Assembly (NCBI GenBank): GCA_027886185.1
Contig: WOAB01000152.1
Coordinates: 124,001-188,000 of the forward strand
Origin: Rheum nobile
Lineage: Eukaryota > Streptophyta > Magnoliopsida > Caryophyllales > Polygonaceae
DNA: 64,000 nt
Direction of reading: 5' to 3'
The notes under the pieces were generated by a model that did not search any database, was not told the DNA's origin, and saw nothing but the letters and a program-made list of their open reading frames with translations. Positions within the stretch are counted from its first letter, which is position 1, and every line of letters starts with the position of its first letter. The translations under genes were made by a program, and so were the position numbers. Positions 1 to 10,365 of this stretch are shown here, piece by piece.

Positions 1-664
1 CAGATTTGTCATTACTTCCTTAAAGACTCATTTCCGTTGGAGTCTTCTTTCGAGTCGATTTCTGTGAAGATTCAGTCTTCCAGAATCTTCTCTTGTGCAT
101 ACCTCTTGTTTATTCCAGTAGGAATATGATGGTTGACTACCGTTATCGGTTATTATCCGAGAAGCGATGAGTCTAACCTAATATGACTGCTTCGAACCAG
201 TCTGCTTTGTACCCTTGCTAGTCTATTCAGTTAGACTAACCAACCAATATTTTTTCCCTTGCATAGTTGGATGGTGTCATCCGTTTGATTCGGCACATCA
301 GTTAAGAAGTAGCTCAGAAGATTAGAAGGACTATGGAGTCGGCGGTGGTTTTTGAATGTTTTAATTATTTCTTTAATCAGGTTATGATCCTTTGGACAAT
401 AACTCCGATTGTAATGTACTTTCTTAGTCTTCTGCGGTGTTTGGTTTAAACTATGTTTTGACCTATTCGGGATTGGGTTGTAATCCCGTAACTCTTATTT
501 CCTCGACAATGTTATGTTTTGGAATGTAATGCTTGATCTTTGTGTATCAATTGCATTTCATAAATTGTATTTATTTGGTAAAGCCTTGGGTGATCTCGGT
601 AAGGAACACTGGGGTCACTGGCGGTAATACCTTTCCAAAAGGGTTAAGTTTTGGGGGTGTTACA
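1..664 (+). mobile_element. Ty3/gypsy LTR, 3' part (gypsy-1 family), cut by window start
   Basis: This stretch matches the 3' part of the gypsy-1 LTR (about 17816-18475, and again 23889-24551) nearly base for base and ends in the same GGGGGTGTTACA. It begins at the window edge, so a solo LTR cannot be told from the end of a full element. At 665 the sequence switches to LINE ORF2 on the minus strand, so the LTR sits inside that LINE. The TSD should be AGGGC (665-669), but its partner lies outside the window. Confidence 0.85.
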
Positions 665-681
665 AGGGCGTCGGCCCACAC
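665..681 (-). pseudogene. LINE ORF2 sliver between two LTR insertions
   Basis: These 17 bases continue the LINE endonuclease frame that breaks off at 3079. Removing the element at 682-3073 and one CACAC copy gives an open minus-strand frame reading AFNGSVGRRP, a usual endonuclease-domain context. It is the only LINE sequence left between the LTR ending at 664 and the element starting at 682. Confidence 0.6.
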
Positions 682-1240
682 TGATACGAATCCGTTGGCT
701 CGGATCTCGTCTGACGCCGGATCTAGGCAGGAAGTGGTCTCAGATCCTTCTCTTGGTAACCGGATAAGTACGAACCACCGGGAAGGATGGTCCGTGACTC
801 TCTTATGCTCGCTTGGGCGAGGGTGGTGCGAGAGTGAAGGTTGTGTTTGTGAACCGTGACGTGGTTCAATCGGGTCTAACCAGTTTTATGACGCTGAGGC
901 CTAAGGGGAGGAGTTCAACTCAACTACGAAGCTTAGGCATAAATTTCAACGTAACTAGAACGATTACAAGTGAAGGCTATATATAGACAAAATAGTGCAC
1001 GGCCTTGATGGGCCTTATTTAACCTAATGGGCCGAGTCCATACGCAGATGGGCTCGCATACCAAAACAGGAAATAAGCTAAAACTAGCAACTACTAAATA
1101 AGGAACTACTAAAAACGGAAAGTACTGAAATACATAGAAAAGCTAATTAAATAGGCTTGTCGGATGCCACGGGGGACGCCACGGTCTTGGTCTTCAGCGG
1201 CTTGCCGAAGCCTGGTTCAGGACTAGCCAGGAGCACATCA
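682..1240 (-). repeat. 3' LTR of the small non-autonomous element
   Basis: This is the left copy (559 bases). Bases about 945-1240 are nearly identical to about 2780-3073, including the tract with CTATATATAG, whereas 682-944 is strongly diverged from its counterpart, with only scattered shared words such as GGATCTAGG. The right end CATCA abuts the purine tract. Confidence 0.75.
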
Positions 1241-1254
1241 TTCTCCCTCCCTTA
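1241..1254 (-). other. Polypurine tract of the small LTR element
   Basis: On the minus strand this reads as an uninterrupted purine-rich stretch (AAGGGAGGGAGAA) directly before the 3' LTR start TGATG, as expected for plus-strand priming. Confidence 0.65.
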
Positions 1255-1299
1255 GAATCGAAGTGGAGCATCCTCGCTTCGAGTTGGGTGGGGCCAGGT

Positions 1300-2098
1300 A
1301 GAATAGGCGCTCGACAGGAGTGCGGCGTCGTAGTAGGGCTCGGGTTCGGCTCTTGGCATCACAAATCTCAGCAAGAATGGTTCAGATGCGGGAGCGGGCT
1401 TGGGTGTCTTGGTCATCATCATCGCGCAGAAGCCCGGATCTGGAGTCGACAACCTCGGAAGGGCCGGCGTAGGCACGTTGGGCACGCCGGGCTTGCGTTG
1501 GGGGCTTGGAAGCATTGGGCTCGGGAGCGGGCGCGCTGGGGCACGGACCTGCTGCCATTGACAAGGGGGCTGCTGCGCTGGGGGCCGTTGAAGGAGCGGC
1601 TGCTGTAGACGCGGTTGCGGATGTGGCCGTGGTTGCTACGGTTGCGGCCGCGGTCGCGGCTGTTGCGGCCACGGTCGCGGCTAGTGCAAAAGTTATGGTT
1701 CTTGCTTCTGCGAGCTAGGCTTTGAGGTTCGCAATGCGCTTGGCGTGAGCCTCGTCTTCTGCTGTGACATCGGTTTGGCGTTTGGTGGTGGCTTCGTGTG
1801 CGACTGTTGGAACCGGTGACACGGGAGGACGCGCGGGACAGCGCACGTGCGGGTGCTCAAGGTAGCGCACTCATGCATACTCGCGGCGCGGTGGCGAGTT
1901 GTGTTGGCGCCCGGGTGGGTAGTATGAACGTCGGGGCGGAGAGTACGGGCAGCGGGACCGGGGGTCACAGTTACGGCACGGCGGGATATAGTCCGGATGG
2001 GCGTCATATGGACTCACGCCACCAAACCATTCATCGTCGTTCCACTCGTCGGTGAAGAGGTAGGGGTCGTAGGTCCACGGGAGGCGCCGGTGAGACAT
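1300..2098 (-). pseudogene. Gag-like remnant of the small LTR element
   Basis: The best start is the ATG at 2098. The first 75 codons are rich in Pro, Tyr and Arg (MSHRRLPWTYDPYLF...) and then hit a stop. Beyond it, minus-strand frames keep protein-like pieces: a segment with KRIANLKA followed by a stop and LAEAR, looking like a broken coiled coil, and then an Arg/Asp/Gly/Ser-rich stretch (RDRGRNSRDRGRNR) at about 1600-1690 encoded by a 21-base tandem repeat. No zinc knuckle is seen. The frame changes at least twice, so it is probably not translated as one protein. The gag assignment rests on position between primer site and polypurine tract and on composition, not on a recognised domain. Confidence 0.4.
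1606..1685 (-). repeat. 21-base GC-rich tandem repeat with CCGCGACCGCGG core
   Basis: On the minus strand the core CCGCGACCGCGG (1648-1659) is repeated as variants at 1669-1680 and 1627-1638, exactly 21 bases apart. The same 12-mer occurs in the unrelated Athila-like element at 27996-28102. Confidence 0.8.
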
Positions 2099-2463
2099 GG
2101 TCGGGTGCGGGTTCGGCTAGGGTGATCCAGGGTGGCTAGGTTTTGGGCTAGGTGGCACGGCTAGAGAGAAGGCCGAACTAGGGTACCTAGGGGCGGCGGC
2201 GGCTAGGGTTTGGGCAGCAGGGAAGAGTTCGTATTTTGGCCTTTTGAGGGGTCAAACGATGTCCGTTTTGGGCGAATTTTATATGTCCGGACTCGTATCG
2301 AGATTTTCTACAAGATTATGAAAGAAAATTGCAGAAAGAACGAAAAAAATTTGGACGAATTCTGGGCAGAAGTCGAGTTCGGTTTTGGGAGTTTTAATGG
2401 TGATGATGGATTGATGGGTAGGGAGGAAGGAAAAAGAATGAAAGACACACCTCGTACCCCTGG

Positions 2464-2476
2464 CGCTCTGATACCA
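2464..2476 (-). other. Primer-binding site, initiator Met tRNA type
   Basis: The minus strand reads TGGTATCAGAGCG two bases inside the 5' LTR end, the usual plant primer site complementary to the 3' end of tRNA-iMet. It fixes the LTR boundary at 2479 and the minus orientation. Confidence 0.85.
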
Positions 2477-2478
2477 AT

Positions 2479-3073
2479 TGATGCGTTACCGTCTCCTAAA
2501 CGCGTCGTCAAGGGTGGATCTAGGTAGAAGGCGGATCGAACTTGACAAACTCTCCGGAATCGAATATGAACCAAGCCAAACGACTTGGCTTCGGGGCTGT
2601 TGAAGAGGGCCTCGGAAGTGGACGAGACGATCGTGGGGGAAGACGCAAGCAAGGCTAGTAGGCTCGTCGGCGGGCTCGCAAGGGAGGGACGGCCGGCGAT
2701 CACGGCGACGAGGGAGTGCTCGGTCGAGTCGAAGCAAGGCAACGGGAGCAAGGCTCAACGGCTACACTAAGCTTCAATTCAACGTGATTAAAACGATTAC
2801 AAATGAAGGCTATATATAGCCAAAATAGTACACGGCCTTGATGGGCCTTATTTAACCTAATGGGCCGAGTCCATACGCAGATGGGCTCGCATACCAAAAC
2901 AGGAAATAAGCTAAAACTAGCAACTACTAAATAAGGAACTACTAAAAATGGAAAGTACTGAAATACATAGAAAAGCTAATTAAATAGGCTTGTCGAATGC
3001 CACGGGGGACGCCACGGTCTTGGTCTTCGGCGGCTTGCCGAAGCCTGGTTCAGGACTAGCCAGGAGTGCATCA
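2479..3073 (-). repeat. 5' LTR of the small non-autonomous element
   Basis: This is the right copy (595 bases) and runs from TGATGCG to the CATCA end. It is followed on the plus strand by the TSD copy CACAC. Its right half matches the left LTR closely and its left half does not. Confidence 0.75.
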
Positions 3074-3078
3074 CACAC

Positions 3079-3412
3079 TTCCATTGAAAGCGTAAATAAA
3101 AGTAACATAAAAGCCATTCTGATTTCCCAGATCAGTAACAAAGCAGTGAATCAACTGACTAGAGTGGGAGGTGATGTGCAGACGAACATTACCAGGGTTC
3201 CACCAGAGCCAAATAGGACAGTAGTTGTAGTGAGCACCATTCGAGAAGTTCTGCCAGCCAGGAAGGATAGATTTCTCGATGCGCAGAGTATTGTTGCTTT
3301 TGATTCTAGTCTCCAAGATTGCCATAATGTCAATTTTATTACGAAAGATAAAGCTGCTAACCGCTTCTTGATTCGCTGCGGATATTCCAAGCACAAGTGG
3401 ACGAGCTAATCA
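3079..3412 (-). pseudogene. LINE ORF2 start: endonuclease domain, truncated
   Basis: ORF2 of plant L1 elements encodes an apurinic-like endonuclease plus reverse transcriptase that nicks the target and primes on it. About 107 residues are left. They show the family's early landmarks: ...NKIDIMAILETRIK (with the metal-binding Glu of LETR), a PGW segment, and ...VTFIYAFNGS. The start near 3410 (MISSS...AWNIR) is out of frame with the endonuclease body, so a small indel lies near 3390. The domain stops at the CACAC insertion; a 17-base continuation lies at 665-681. It cannot be functional here. Confidence 0.75.
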
Positions 3413-3589
3413 TTACCAACCACAGAGTTGGTTTGAGGGCTCTTTCCCTCCAAAATAGTAGACTCGTCATGGGCGACTTGTGGTGAAGAAAGTGAGGTGG
3501 GAAGAATAGGAGGAGTAGAAAGGATAGCAGGAGAATTGGTATGAGAGATGGACAAGGCGATGGCTCTGTTAGGGACAGAAAAGAAAGAC

Positions 3590-4830
3590 TTTTTGTGGGA
3601 TTTGAATCTATGAGGGAGAGGGGGCGGACAATAGGCTGAGGGTTGAGGGAAGAGGATGGCCCTGGCGCAAATACAATATTAGCAAGGCCATTTTGGATGG
3701 GAGGAGAAGGAGAGGCCTGAGAGGTGTTACCAGCTGGCTGAGGGGAAGGGCACCGATGACCGAACCTTTTGCACGAAGGGCAGTGAGGAGGTAACCAATC
3801 ATACACAAGTGCTTGAATAACCGTCTCTCCATTACGGTGTTTGAACTGAATCTCTATGAGGAGCTCTCTTGAAGCCGATATTTCAACCAAGATCCTCGCA
3901 TAAGCAAGTCGCTCTTGATGAGCAGAGTTAAAGTATGTGAACAAAGGCTTTCCTATGGCCGAACCCATTTTGGTAAGCATGTGCTCAGACCAGAACCGCA
4001 CATCAAGGTTAGGTAGTGTGACCCATATCGGGATGCTCTCGAGACAAGAGAGGTCGAGCGTCATACCCGGGAACCATCTGCGGAGCACAAGAGGACGTTG
4101 ACCAGAAATCATCCACGGTCCTTTCTCCAAAACATGAGCAAGGTGTTCTTCTTTGTTGAAGTGGAAAACAAAGAGCCCCTTGTCGTTGAGCAGTAGCTTA
4201 GGGAGGGGGGTGTCAGTCCATTTGCTAGCCATAAATCTCTCCATTTGTCTGAAAGAAACTTGTTGTCCCATAGCAGCCCCCACAAGAGAAAGGGACCATT
4301 TGTAAACAAGTTCTGCAACGTCGTCGTCATCGAACTCAATAATACCAGATTCGTATCCTTCAACAAATTGTAGAGGGACAGGTTTCTGGGAAGATTCACT
4401 TTGGTAAACAACGTCAGCAAAGTATGGGGGGGGGGGACCTGACGAGGGGAACCCGAAAGAACCGGGTCGGGAGCCCATTTCTGGAGAGGGGAGGGAAGGC
4501 CGCGGCGGAAGAAGGGGGAAGAGGAAGAAGGGGCTTAGGGGCAAGAGGAGAGGATAGGGGGATTGGAGGGGGGAATGGGGAGAAGAGGAGGCAAGGTGAG
4601 GAAGGGGGAGAAGATCCCGAAGCTTCCACAACCTGCGCAGGGGAGATAGGGGCCGGGATAGGGTCGATTTTGAGGAGCCGAGAGTTGTTAGACCTGATGA
4701 GCTCCGGGGAGATGAGCTCTAAAGGGTTGACTTCACCGGCGGGGAGGGCAGAGAGGGGGGAAGGGGAAGAAGATGAGGGGGCGGAGAGAGAGAAGAGAGC
4801 TTGAGGGACTTCTTCTTCTTGCCCCCCCAT
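3590..4830 (-). pseudogene. LINE ORF1 (DUF4283, zinc knuckle), frameshifted
   Basis: ORF1 products are nucleic-acid-binding proteins of the L1 ribonucleoprotein. The ATG at 4830 opens a Pro/Ser-rich N-terminus. The frame breaks in a run of eleven G (4426-4436 on the plus strand) and resumes in the next frame as YFADVVYQSESSQKPV, followed by a DUF4283-like domain (MERFMASKW..., FHFNKEEHL, GPWMI, ...LRRW.PG, P.WVTLPNL, MGSAIGKPL). A zinc knuckle follows as CPSCKRFGHRC; the family pattern is C-x2-C-x4-H-x4-C, so the last spacer looks shortened. Downstream the reading runs on in a Ser/Leu-rich stretch to the ORF2 start without a clear stop. Confidence 0.75.
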
Positions 4831-4905
4831 GGCCTGGGGACAGCTCCTGGAGGAGCAAGGTGCTGGGAGGGGAGAGAAGAGAGTTTCTCTCTCCTAGGGC
4901 CGGCG

Positions 4906-5596
4906 TGTGGAATTAAGAACTTTATTCATGCAAAGTAGGGGTCTCATGATTTGTTTTCAGGTACGAGGAAAAGATATGGGTCTCAAAAGATTGCATATTG
5001 GCATACTAAAATCACCTACTAGATTAGAGCACATAAGAGAATTTGAACTCGCATCGCCATAGACTAGAGGCGGCAAATATGCATGGATATGCTCACAAAT
5101 CTGTATATGCAATATCTTAGGAGAGAAAAAGTGCACCTCAATCCAACACAAGAAGAGAATTTCCTCTCTTGATGTAATTAAGATTGGATTTAAATGTAAT
5201 TAAAGTTTCTTAATTCTTAAAGTTTTCCCTCATTTTAGCTTGACATGGATAAAAAAGACAGCAAGACATTAATCAAAAAATGTTGAAAGGAACAGAAAAT
5301 TGACAACAAGAGGCAAGGATAAACAAATGAAAATCAAGGAAGAAAAAAAATAATGAAATAAAATGGATTCCCCTTAAATATATTTTTCATACCCTTGGTT
5401 TTATCACCCACTTTCATAAAATAATCTTCATTTACAAAACACATAACTAGCTTATATTTAGCAATATCAGTTCCTAAGTATAGCTGACACATTGCAGCCC
5501 TAAATATTCTTCAATTCCCAAATTAGCTTCAGCTCGAATAAGCTTGTAGTTGCTGAACGGAGCCTAAGTTAAGTGCATATCACAACATTCTTGCTC
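4906..5596. other. AT-rich spacer, no gene seen
   Basis: This stretch lies between the LINE 5' end and the last lpxC exon. It is AT-rich with long A runs (about 5270-5360) and no protein-like frame. The part next to 5597 is presumably lpxC 3' untranslated and downstream sequence. Confidence 0.6.
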
Positions 5597-8500
5597 TCAG
5601 CTTGTTTTGGATATGTGACGTACAAAATCAGCGTGCAGAGCGTGCCCAGCCTGTAACATTCCACAAGGAGAGGTGCATGTCAAAAGTGACACTAACTGTA
5701 GTTCACAACTACAGCCAAAATGCCACGGGTAAGGTGCATAAAAGAAAAGTTCATAGCACATCTTATTTAGGGCTTAACAAAGTTGGGCATTAGGAAGACA
5801 TGAAACTAGATATGGAAATTGCACAGAAAACTCAGATGATGTCAGAACATGCTTATAATAACATAGCATCCATTGATGTCTCTTGTCCACTCAACATTTG
5901 AAATTAATGCAGTACATTACATCCAATATGAAGCATATGTAAACGTAATACTGACATCACAAAAGCACCATATCAGTAAGCATGTATACACTACACTATA
6001 CACAATAATGCGGTTCTAGTCCACCTCAAAAAGAAGAGTCGGAACTCATCTATGTATGCTGAGAAAAAGTCACCTTGTATGCAACAAAATATGCCACTGG
6101 AAGCCCTTGGCTGCCGCAACGTGCAAATAGGGAGAGGTCCCCTACGAGATCTAAAACCTTATGACGACAAGCTTCATCTGGGAAGTGCAAAGGTGGATTT
6201 AACCACCCTTTAGAGACACTGCATAGAGTAATTACAATATCAATAGTACCTACTCGGGTTCATGGAATAAAATATATCAGCAAGAATACCCAAGTCCACT
6301 ACAAATTCATTAGTGAATGGAATGATGGAAACTAATTTATGCCAATAATGCATCATCTCGCAGCTTAGTGCTGCACAAGATGCATTGTTTACAGAATTGA
6401 GATAAATTGTCTTATGTCTAATGTATGTATGTATCGACTACCAAGATATGACGAAAAAAAGAGGCCTAACCTACACACAATGGCGTTTTCTAGTGACCCC
6501 CCTTTAATGAGTCCTGCTTTTTGCATTTTTTCCACCTGTCACCACACAAAATATTATATTGACCAGCAATGAGCAAATGCGTATTAAACACCAAACTTAC
6601 ATTTGAACAGCATAAATATCAAATGGACATCTTGTAAAACCTTTTAATAGTTACTCAAGTATAGATTAAATATTGTGATAAATATGTTTGACTAGTACAT
6701 ATAGGAAAAGCAATTCTGTACGTTTGGCGCACAGTCCTTTTTAATTGTAAGGTTGTTATAAAGACTTAATATGGTTATAACAACTTCATAGCTGTAAGGA
6801 GTTTGTGCCAAATGAACCCTTAATTCAGAAGTATAAACTATTCTGGGTAATATGAAGATTTTATATAAAGATTGCCTTGAGTTTTTCCAGAGTTGCCTTT
6901 CACATTTTTCAAGCTGAATACGCAACCCTCGGAGAAACACTTATTCTCCAGACAGCTAGCATTTGCACAAAACAAACTGAATGTTGATCTAATTGGGAGA
7001 ATTATTTTAATGCAGTGAATACTAATAGCGATGTTGAAATAGATATTTCAAATATACCTCTTCATAAACGCAAAACGTTCTAGCAGATGCAATATCTGCA
7101 TTATAGATGGATTCATCCAGAGCGGCCGACTGGAACCACTGACAACCAATATCAGGAACCTGGACACAAAATCTGAACGAAATTAAAATTTACTACCCTT
7201 TCAGTGAAATGGTTGATACAAGCAATTGACATCTTACATTCTCCATATGTTGCAAATTTGCAATGAGGAGCAGATAATGTGTTTTAGTAGTATATAGTAT
7301 ATACAAGTGTGTATTGTATTTCACTTATTCAAGGCATATTAAAATCCTCAATTCATCACATGGAGCTGGATATTCGCATCATACATTTATCTTATGTCAT
7401 CATATCCACAGGAAATTACAATTTACACTGCTATGAAATTTTGAGCAACAACACAGGGATTAAGTGCGTCTTGCAAGGAAGGTTACATTGAAAGGATATA
7501 CTACTTTCACACCATCAAAGACAAGTGAGGAAATGAATCTAAAGAAGATGAAGTACCTCAGGAAAATTGATCCCATATGTGATGTATACATTTGGAGAAG
7601 GAAATGCTAGAAGGAACGAGTCATTTCTCTTAACATATGTTGGATGGATAAGAAATGGTGCTATCCTTTCACAAGTGTCGCCATTTTGGTCAACTGCATC
7701 TTGCAAACCTGTTTGTTCAATTACATTCACCCACTCTCTTGCTGACCCATCCAAGATTGGCACCTAGAACAAGTGAAGATACAAGTGTTGAAATTCATCT
7801 CCAATCATTTAGCATGGTTTAGCCTACTCATAAACATTGAAACCTCTTGACCCTAGAAGTAGGTGATACAACATCTCAATGTAATGTCTAATAGACATAT
7901 GTATGAGCAATCTTACAATAACAGGCCAACGGGAGAAGTAAAGACTAGCCTTTTCTCTCTTCCTAATCACTCTCTCCAGATCCTTCTTTTCTCAAAATTC
8001 TCGGATTGGTTGAATTCTCAGCTGGGGGACATAACAGGCGAGGCTACACATGGACAGTAAATACTACTGCGCAATACACACCTTAATAGACATAATCAGT
8101 TTGCACGTTCATCTACATTTACGATGGAAGTACAAATCACACCATACCATTGTTTCAACACAGTTCCAGAAATAGCATTAGAAATAGAAAAGGAAGTGAC
8201 CTCAACATCCCGATCTTCACCGCCGGAAGCTGTGGCGATCTCAACACGGCAATTGTCGACTCCAGCGGCCTCGAGAGCAGAAAGCAGATGCTCGACGGTT
8301 CGCACCTTGAATCCAGCGGAGGAGAGAGTGGTACAGAGAGGCGAATCCTCAGCGCAATCGATCGAAGCCGGGACGAGGTTGGAGGAAACGTCGAAGTATC
8401 GGCCTTTGCCGGCCATCTCCGGCCACAATCTGACAGTGGTGGATTTGCCAGAGTGCAGTCCGATACCCGATTTCTCTATGCATTGGGCTAGGGTTTGCTG

Positions 8501-8627
8501 GAACTTCCCTGACTGCACAAAACTCAGCGGATCAGAAGATCGTTTACGAGAGGGGGGAAAAGAGAATGGGGGAAATTACTGATTTCCAGGAGATGAGGGA
8601 GGATGGCTTGAAAGGGAAGCGAGGCAT
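5597..8627 (-). CDS. LPXC: UDP-3-O-acyl-N-acetylglucosamine deacetylase (plant LpxC), 6 exons, 5' frameshift
   Basis: LpxC is the zinc deacetylase of the second step of lipid A synthesis; in plants it is part of a lipid A-like pathway assigned to mitochondria. I read exons at 8201-8518 (open further 5'), 7557-7763, 7058-7159, 6471-6535, 6074-6218 and 5597-5650, all with GT/AG borders and a continuous frame to a TGA: 296 residues from 8518, close to the bacterial length of about 305. Catalytic landmarks are present: TVEH (Glu76, His77), HKVLD (His250, Asp254) and GH (His282), plus PILDGSA and KGGSLENAIV. There is no in-frame ATG at 8518. The ATG at 8627 opens a basic, Ser-rich, transit-like peptide (MPRFPFKPSSLISWK...), but its frame is one base off and stops at 8544. 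One extra base in the C5/T4/C6 tracts (8552-8572) explains this, as a real mutation or an assembly error. Introns exclude bacterial contamination. Confidence 0.88.
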
Positions 8628-9684
8628 GGGACCTTGCTGTCAGCTGCGCACTCTCTCAGCGGCGCCTTAGAGATACTAGTTGAAGCACGGGGATACAAAC
8701 TCCCAGCTAAATGTTAAATGTTGGTATCGTTCTAAATAATTTAGAAGTGATGATTAAAAATAAAACCTTAATCATATGTTAAAAAACAAATTAGTTAAGG
8801 TTGAATTAAATAATGATATACATCTTTTTAACAATTGAACTCCTCGTTGCTCCCACACCAGGCTTACCACAAAGCAATCTTCCGTAAGCCTGAGAAAATG
8901 CTAAACATTAGCATTTTGAACATTCTTCCTTCAGACGCCTAAAATGATATAATCACTTTATAAGCACGCATTGTATTGTATCCGGATCCACGTATATTCT
9001 TCTTTACCAACACAGTTAGATTCAATATTGTCCATGATACATACAAAAACAACATTATAGGCAGTTTTTTTTTATAAACTGGAGTAAATGCTTGATTCTG
9101 AAGCGAAATGAAAGATACATAATTTTTATAGTAATGTGTGTACATAGTCCAGCAAATTCCTTCCTTGCTAATTAAAGGAAAACAGGGTATCAAGAAGCTA
9201 CAAGGTAAAGGGTAAAACAAAAAATATGCAGTGGCATGCAACATGATGAAGATATTAAAAGCATACGTAACTTTTGGCCAAACGAAATCAAGAAACTCAT
9301 ATACAACCACTAACCATCAGTAGACTCTCAACACACACAAAATGGAAACTTATCAAAATTAAAGAAAATAAATAATTGAAATCTACTTGAATTACATCAA
9401 TTTCTGTCGGACTCAACCTGAAAATAAGTAGTTGAAATGGCTTTGGCCTCATCAACGAAATTCAGTACACTAAAACAATCACAAATACGCCCCTAAAAAA
9501 AATATTAAAAAAATATATATATATATCGTATCGAGGAATGGCCATGAACTCCCTACAGATGTCACGGGGTTGCCAGAGGAACAAAATGATGATTTCTTTC
9601 AATTAGCTTCGTGTTTACCAAAACCACACAATATAGAGGGAGCAAATATGGAATACAACAACAGAAGCAAAAAAATTGCAGAAG
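8628..9684. other. Upstream region of lpxC and AT-rich spacer
   Basis: The first 80 bases are GC-richer and may hold the lpxC 5' untranslated region and proximal promoter, though no convincing TATA box is seen. The rest is AT-rich, with a TA microsatellite near 9515, and has no coding signal I can support. Confidence 0.5.
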
Positions 9685-9726
9685 GATCGGTGGCCTCGTT
9701 GTTTCTTAAAATCCAACACAAAACAT
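9685..9726. repeat. Short direct repeat, copy 1 (partner 10231-10268)
   Basis: About 37 bases (GGCCTCGTTGTTTCTTAAAA...) recur at 10231-10268 with one or two differences. Copy 2 lies inside a putative exon, so copy 1 may be a partial exon duplication. Confidence 0.7.
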
Positions 9727-9949
9727 AAACCCTGAAATTGAAAAGTGATGCAAAAAATTGTATAAATAAAACCTCAAATGCTCAGATTCACACATTGAAA
9801 ACATGGGAATCCCTTATCACATTTGTAGAAAAAACTTGTATAGTTTGTGCAAATGAATGTCCAAGATATGTAGTAGATCCAATTGCTTTACAGCAGATCC
9901 AAGATATCTAGAAGATCCCAAAGATGGAAGCCGCTCATCAAGAACTCAC

Positions 9950-10365
9950 CGCTCTGACAAAAGAGTAGGTGATAGAGGCCAACTGTTTATCCCAAGAGCA
10001 ACCTGTGGCGAACCTTTATTTTGCTTAATTCCAATGACCCTTTTCTCACGACCAAAGTACTTACCCTAAAAAAAATATTCAGACGTAGCTCACAGCAGGT
10101 TTTATGACTTTCTTCAATTCTAGTTGAAGAAACAACTTACCAAGGATGTCGAACAATCTTTTGTATCTGAAAACACGCCAAGTACTGCAACTTTCAGCCA
10201 ATTCTCCTGGTAGTCACATATGACCCCATTGATGGCCTCGTTGTTTCTTAAAACCCAACACAAAACATCTCCCTGATAATCGCAAAGTTCAAGCCAGATC
10301 TGACCCCATCGATGTGAGCACTGTCACTGGGCTTGGTCTTTGGATTTGTAGCCACGTCAACATTG
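9950..10365 (-). pseudogene. Putative exons of an unrecognised host gene, split from its 5' side
   Basis: Two minus-strand exons keep one open frame across a 75-base intron (10066-10140, GTAAG donor and TTTTAG acceptor, phase 0). Exon a, from about 10290 to 10141, encodes WGQIWLELCDYQGDVLCW..., then NGVICDYQENWLKVAVLGVF. Exon b, 10065-9950, encodes GKYFGREKRVIGIKQNKG... and ends at a GTGAG donor or, without splicing, at an immediate stop. I do not recognise the family. Upstream, the copia insertion at 10366 separates this from 24557-24680, where a TATA box on the same strand is found. The frame used upstream of 10290 is uncertain. It may be a live host gene broken by the insertions or an older remnant. 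Confidence 0.35.

Larger units (their letters stand above)
682..3073 (-). mobile_element. Small non-autonomous LTR retrotransposon, TSD CACAC
   Basis: The element is 2,392 bases long and is bounded by CACAC at 677-681 and 3074-3078. Both terminal repeats start with TGAT and end with CATCA on the plus strand. Read on the minus strand it has a 5' LTR, an initiator-Met-type primer site, a leader, a short gag-like region and a purine-rich tract before the 3' LTR. No protease, RT, RNase H or integrase is visible. It is inserted in LINE ORF2. Size and content resemble a LARD or TRIM derivative; its autonomous partner is not recognised. Confidence 0.8.
3079..4905 (-). mobile_element. LINE (L1-type) fragment, 5' part
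   Basis: The minus strand carries a DUF4283/zinc-knuckle ORF1 followed by an endonuclease-type ORF2 start, the layout of plant L1 elements. The rest of ORF2 (RT) is not in the window because LTR elements interrupt it at 682-3073 and again left of 665. The 5' boundary near 4905 is set only by the change from a GC-rich leader to AT-rich DNA; no TSD can be tested. Confidence 0.75.

Noticed and set aside
1382..1718. Ala-rich ORFs on both strands (1382-1672 minus, 1506-1718 plus)
   Set aside because: They are frames through a 21-base GC-rich tandem repeat; the poly-Ala reading is a by-product and has no domain.
4424..4804. Plus-strand Gly/Arg/Glu-rich ORF
   Set aside because: It is antisense to the Pro/Ser-rich N-terminus of LINE ORF1.
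5597..8518. Bacterial contamination as the source of lpxC
   Set aside because: Five introns with GT/AG borders and a continuous spliced frame; plants are known to have lpx genes.
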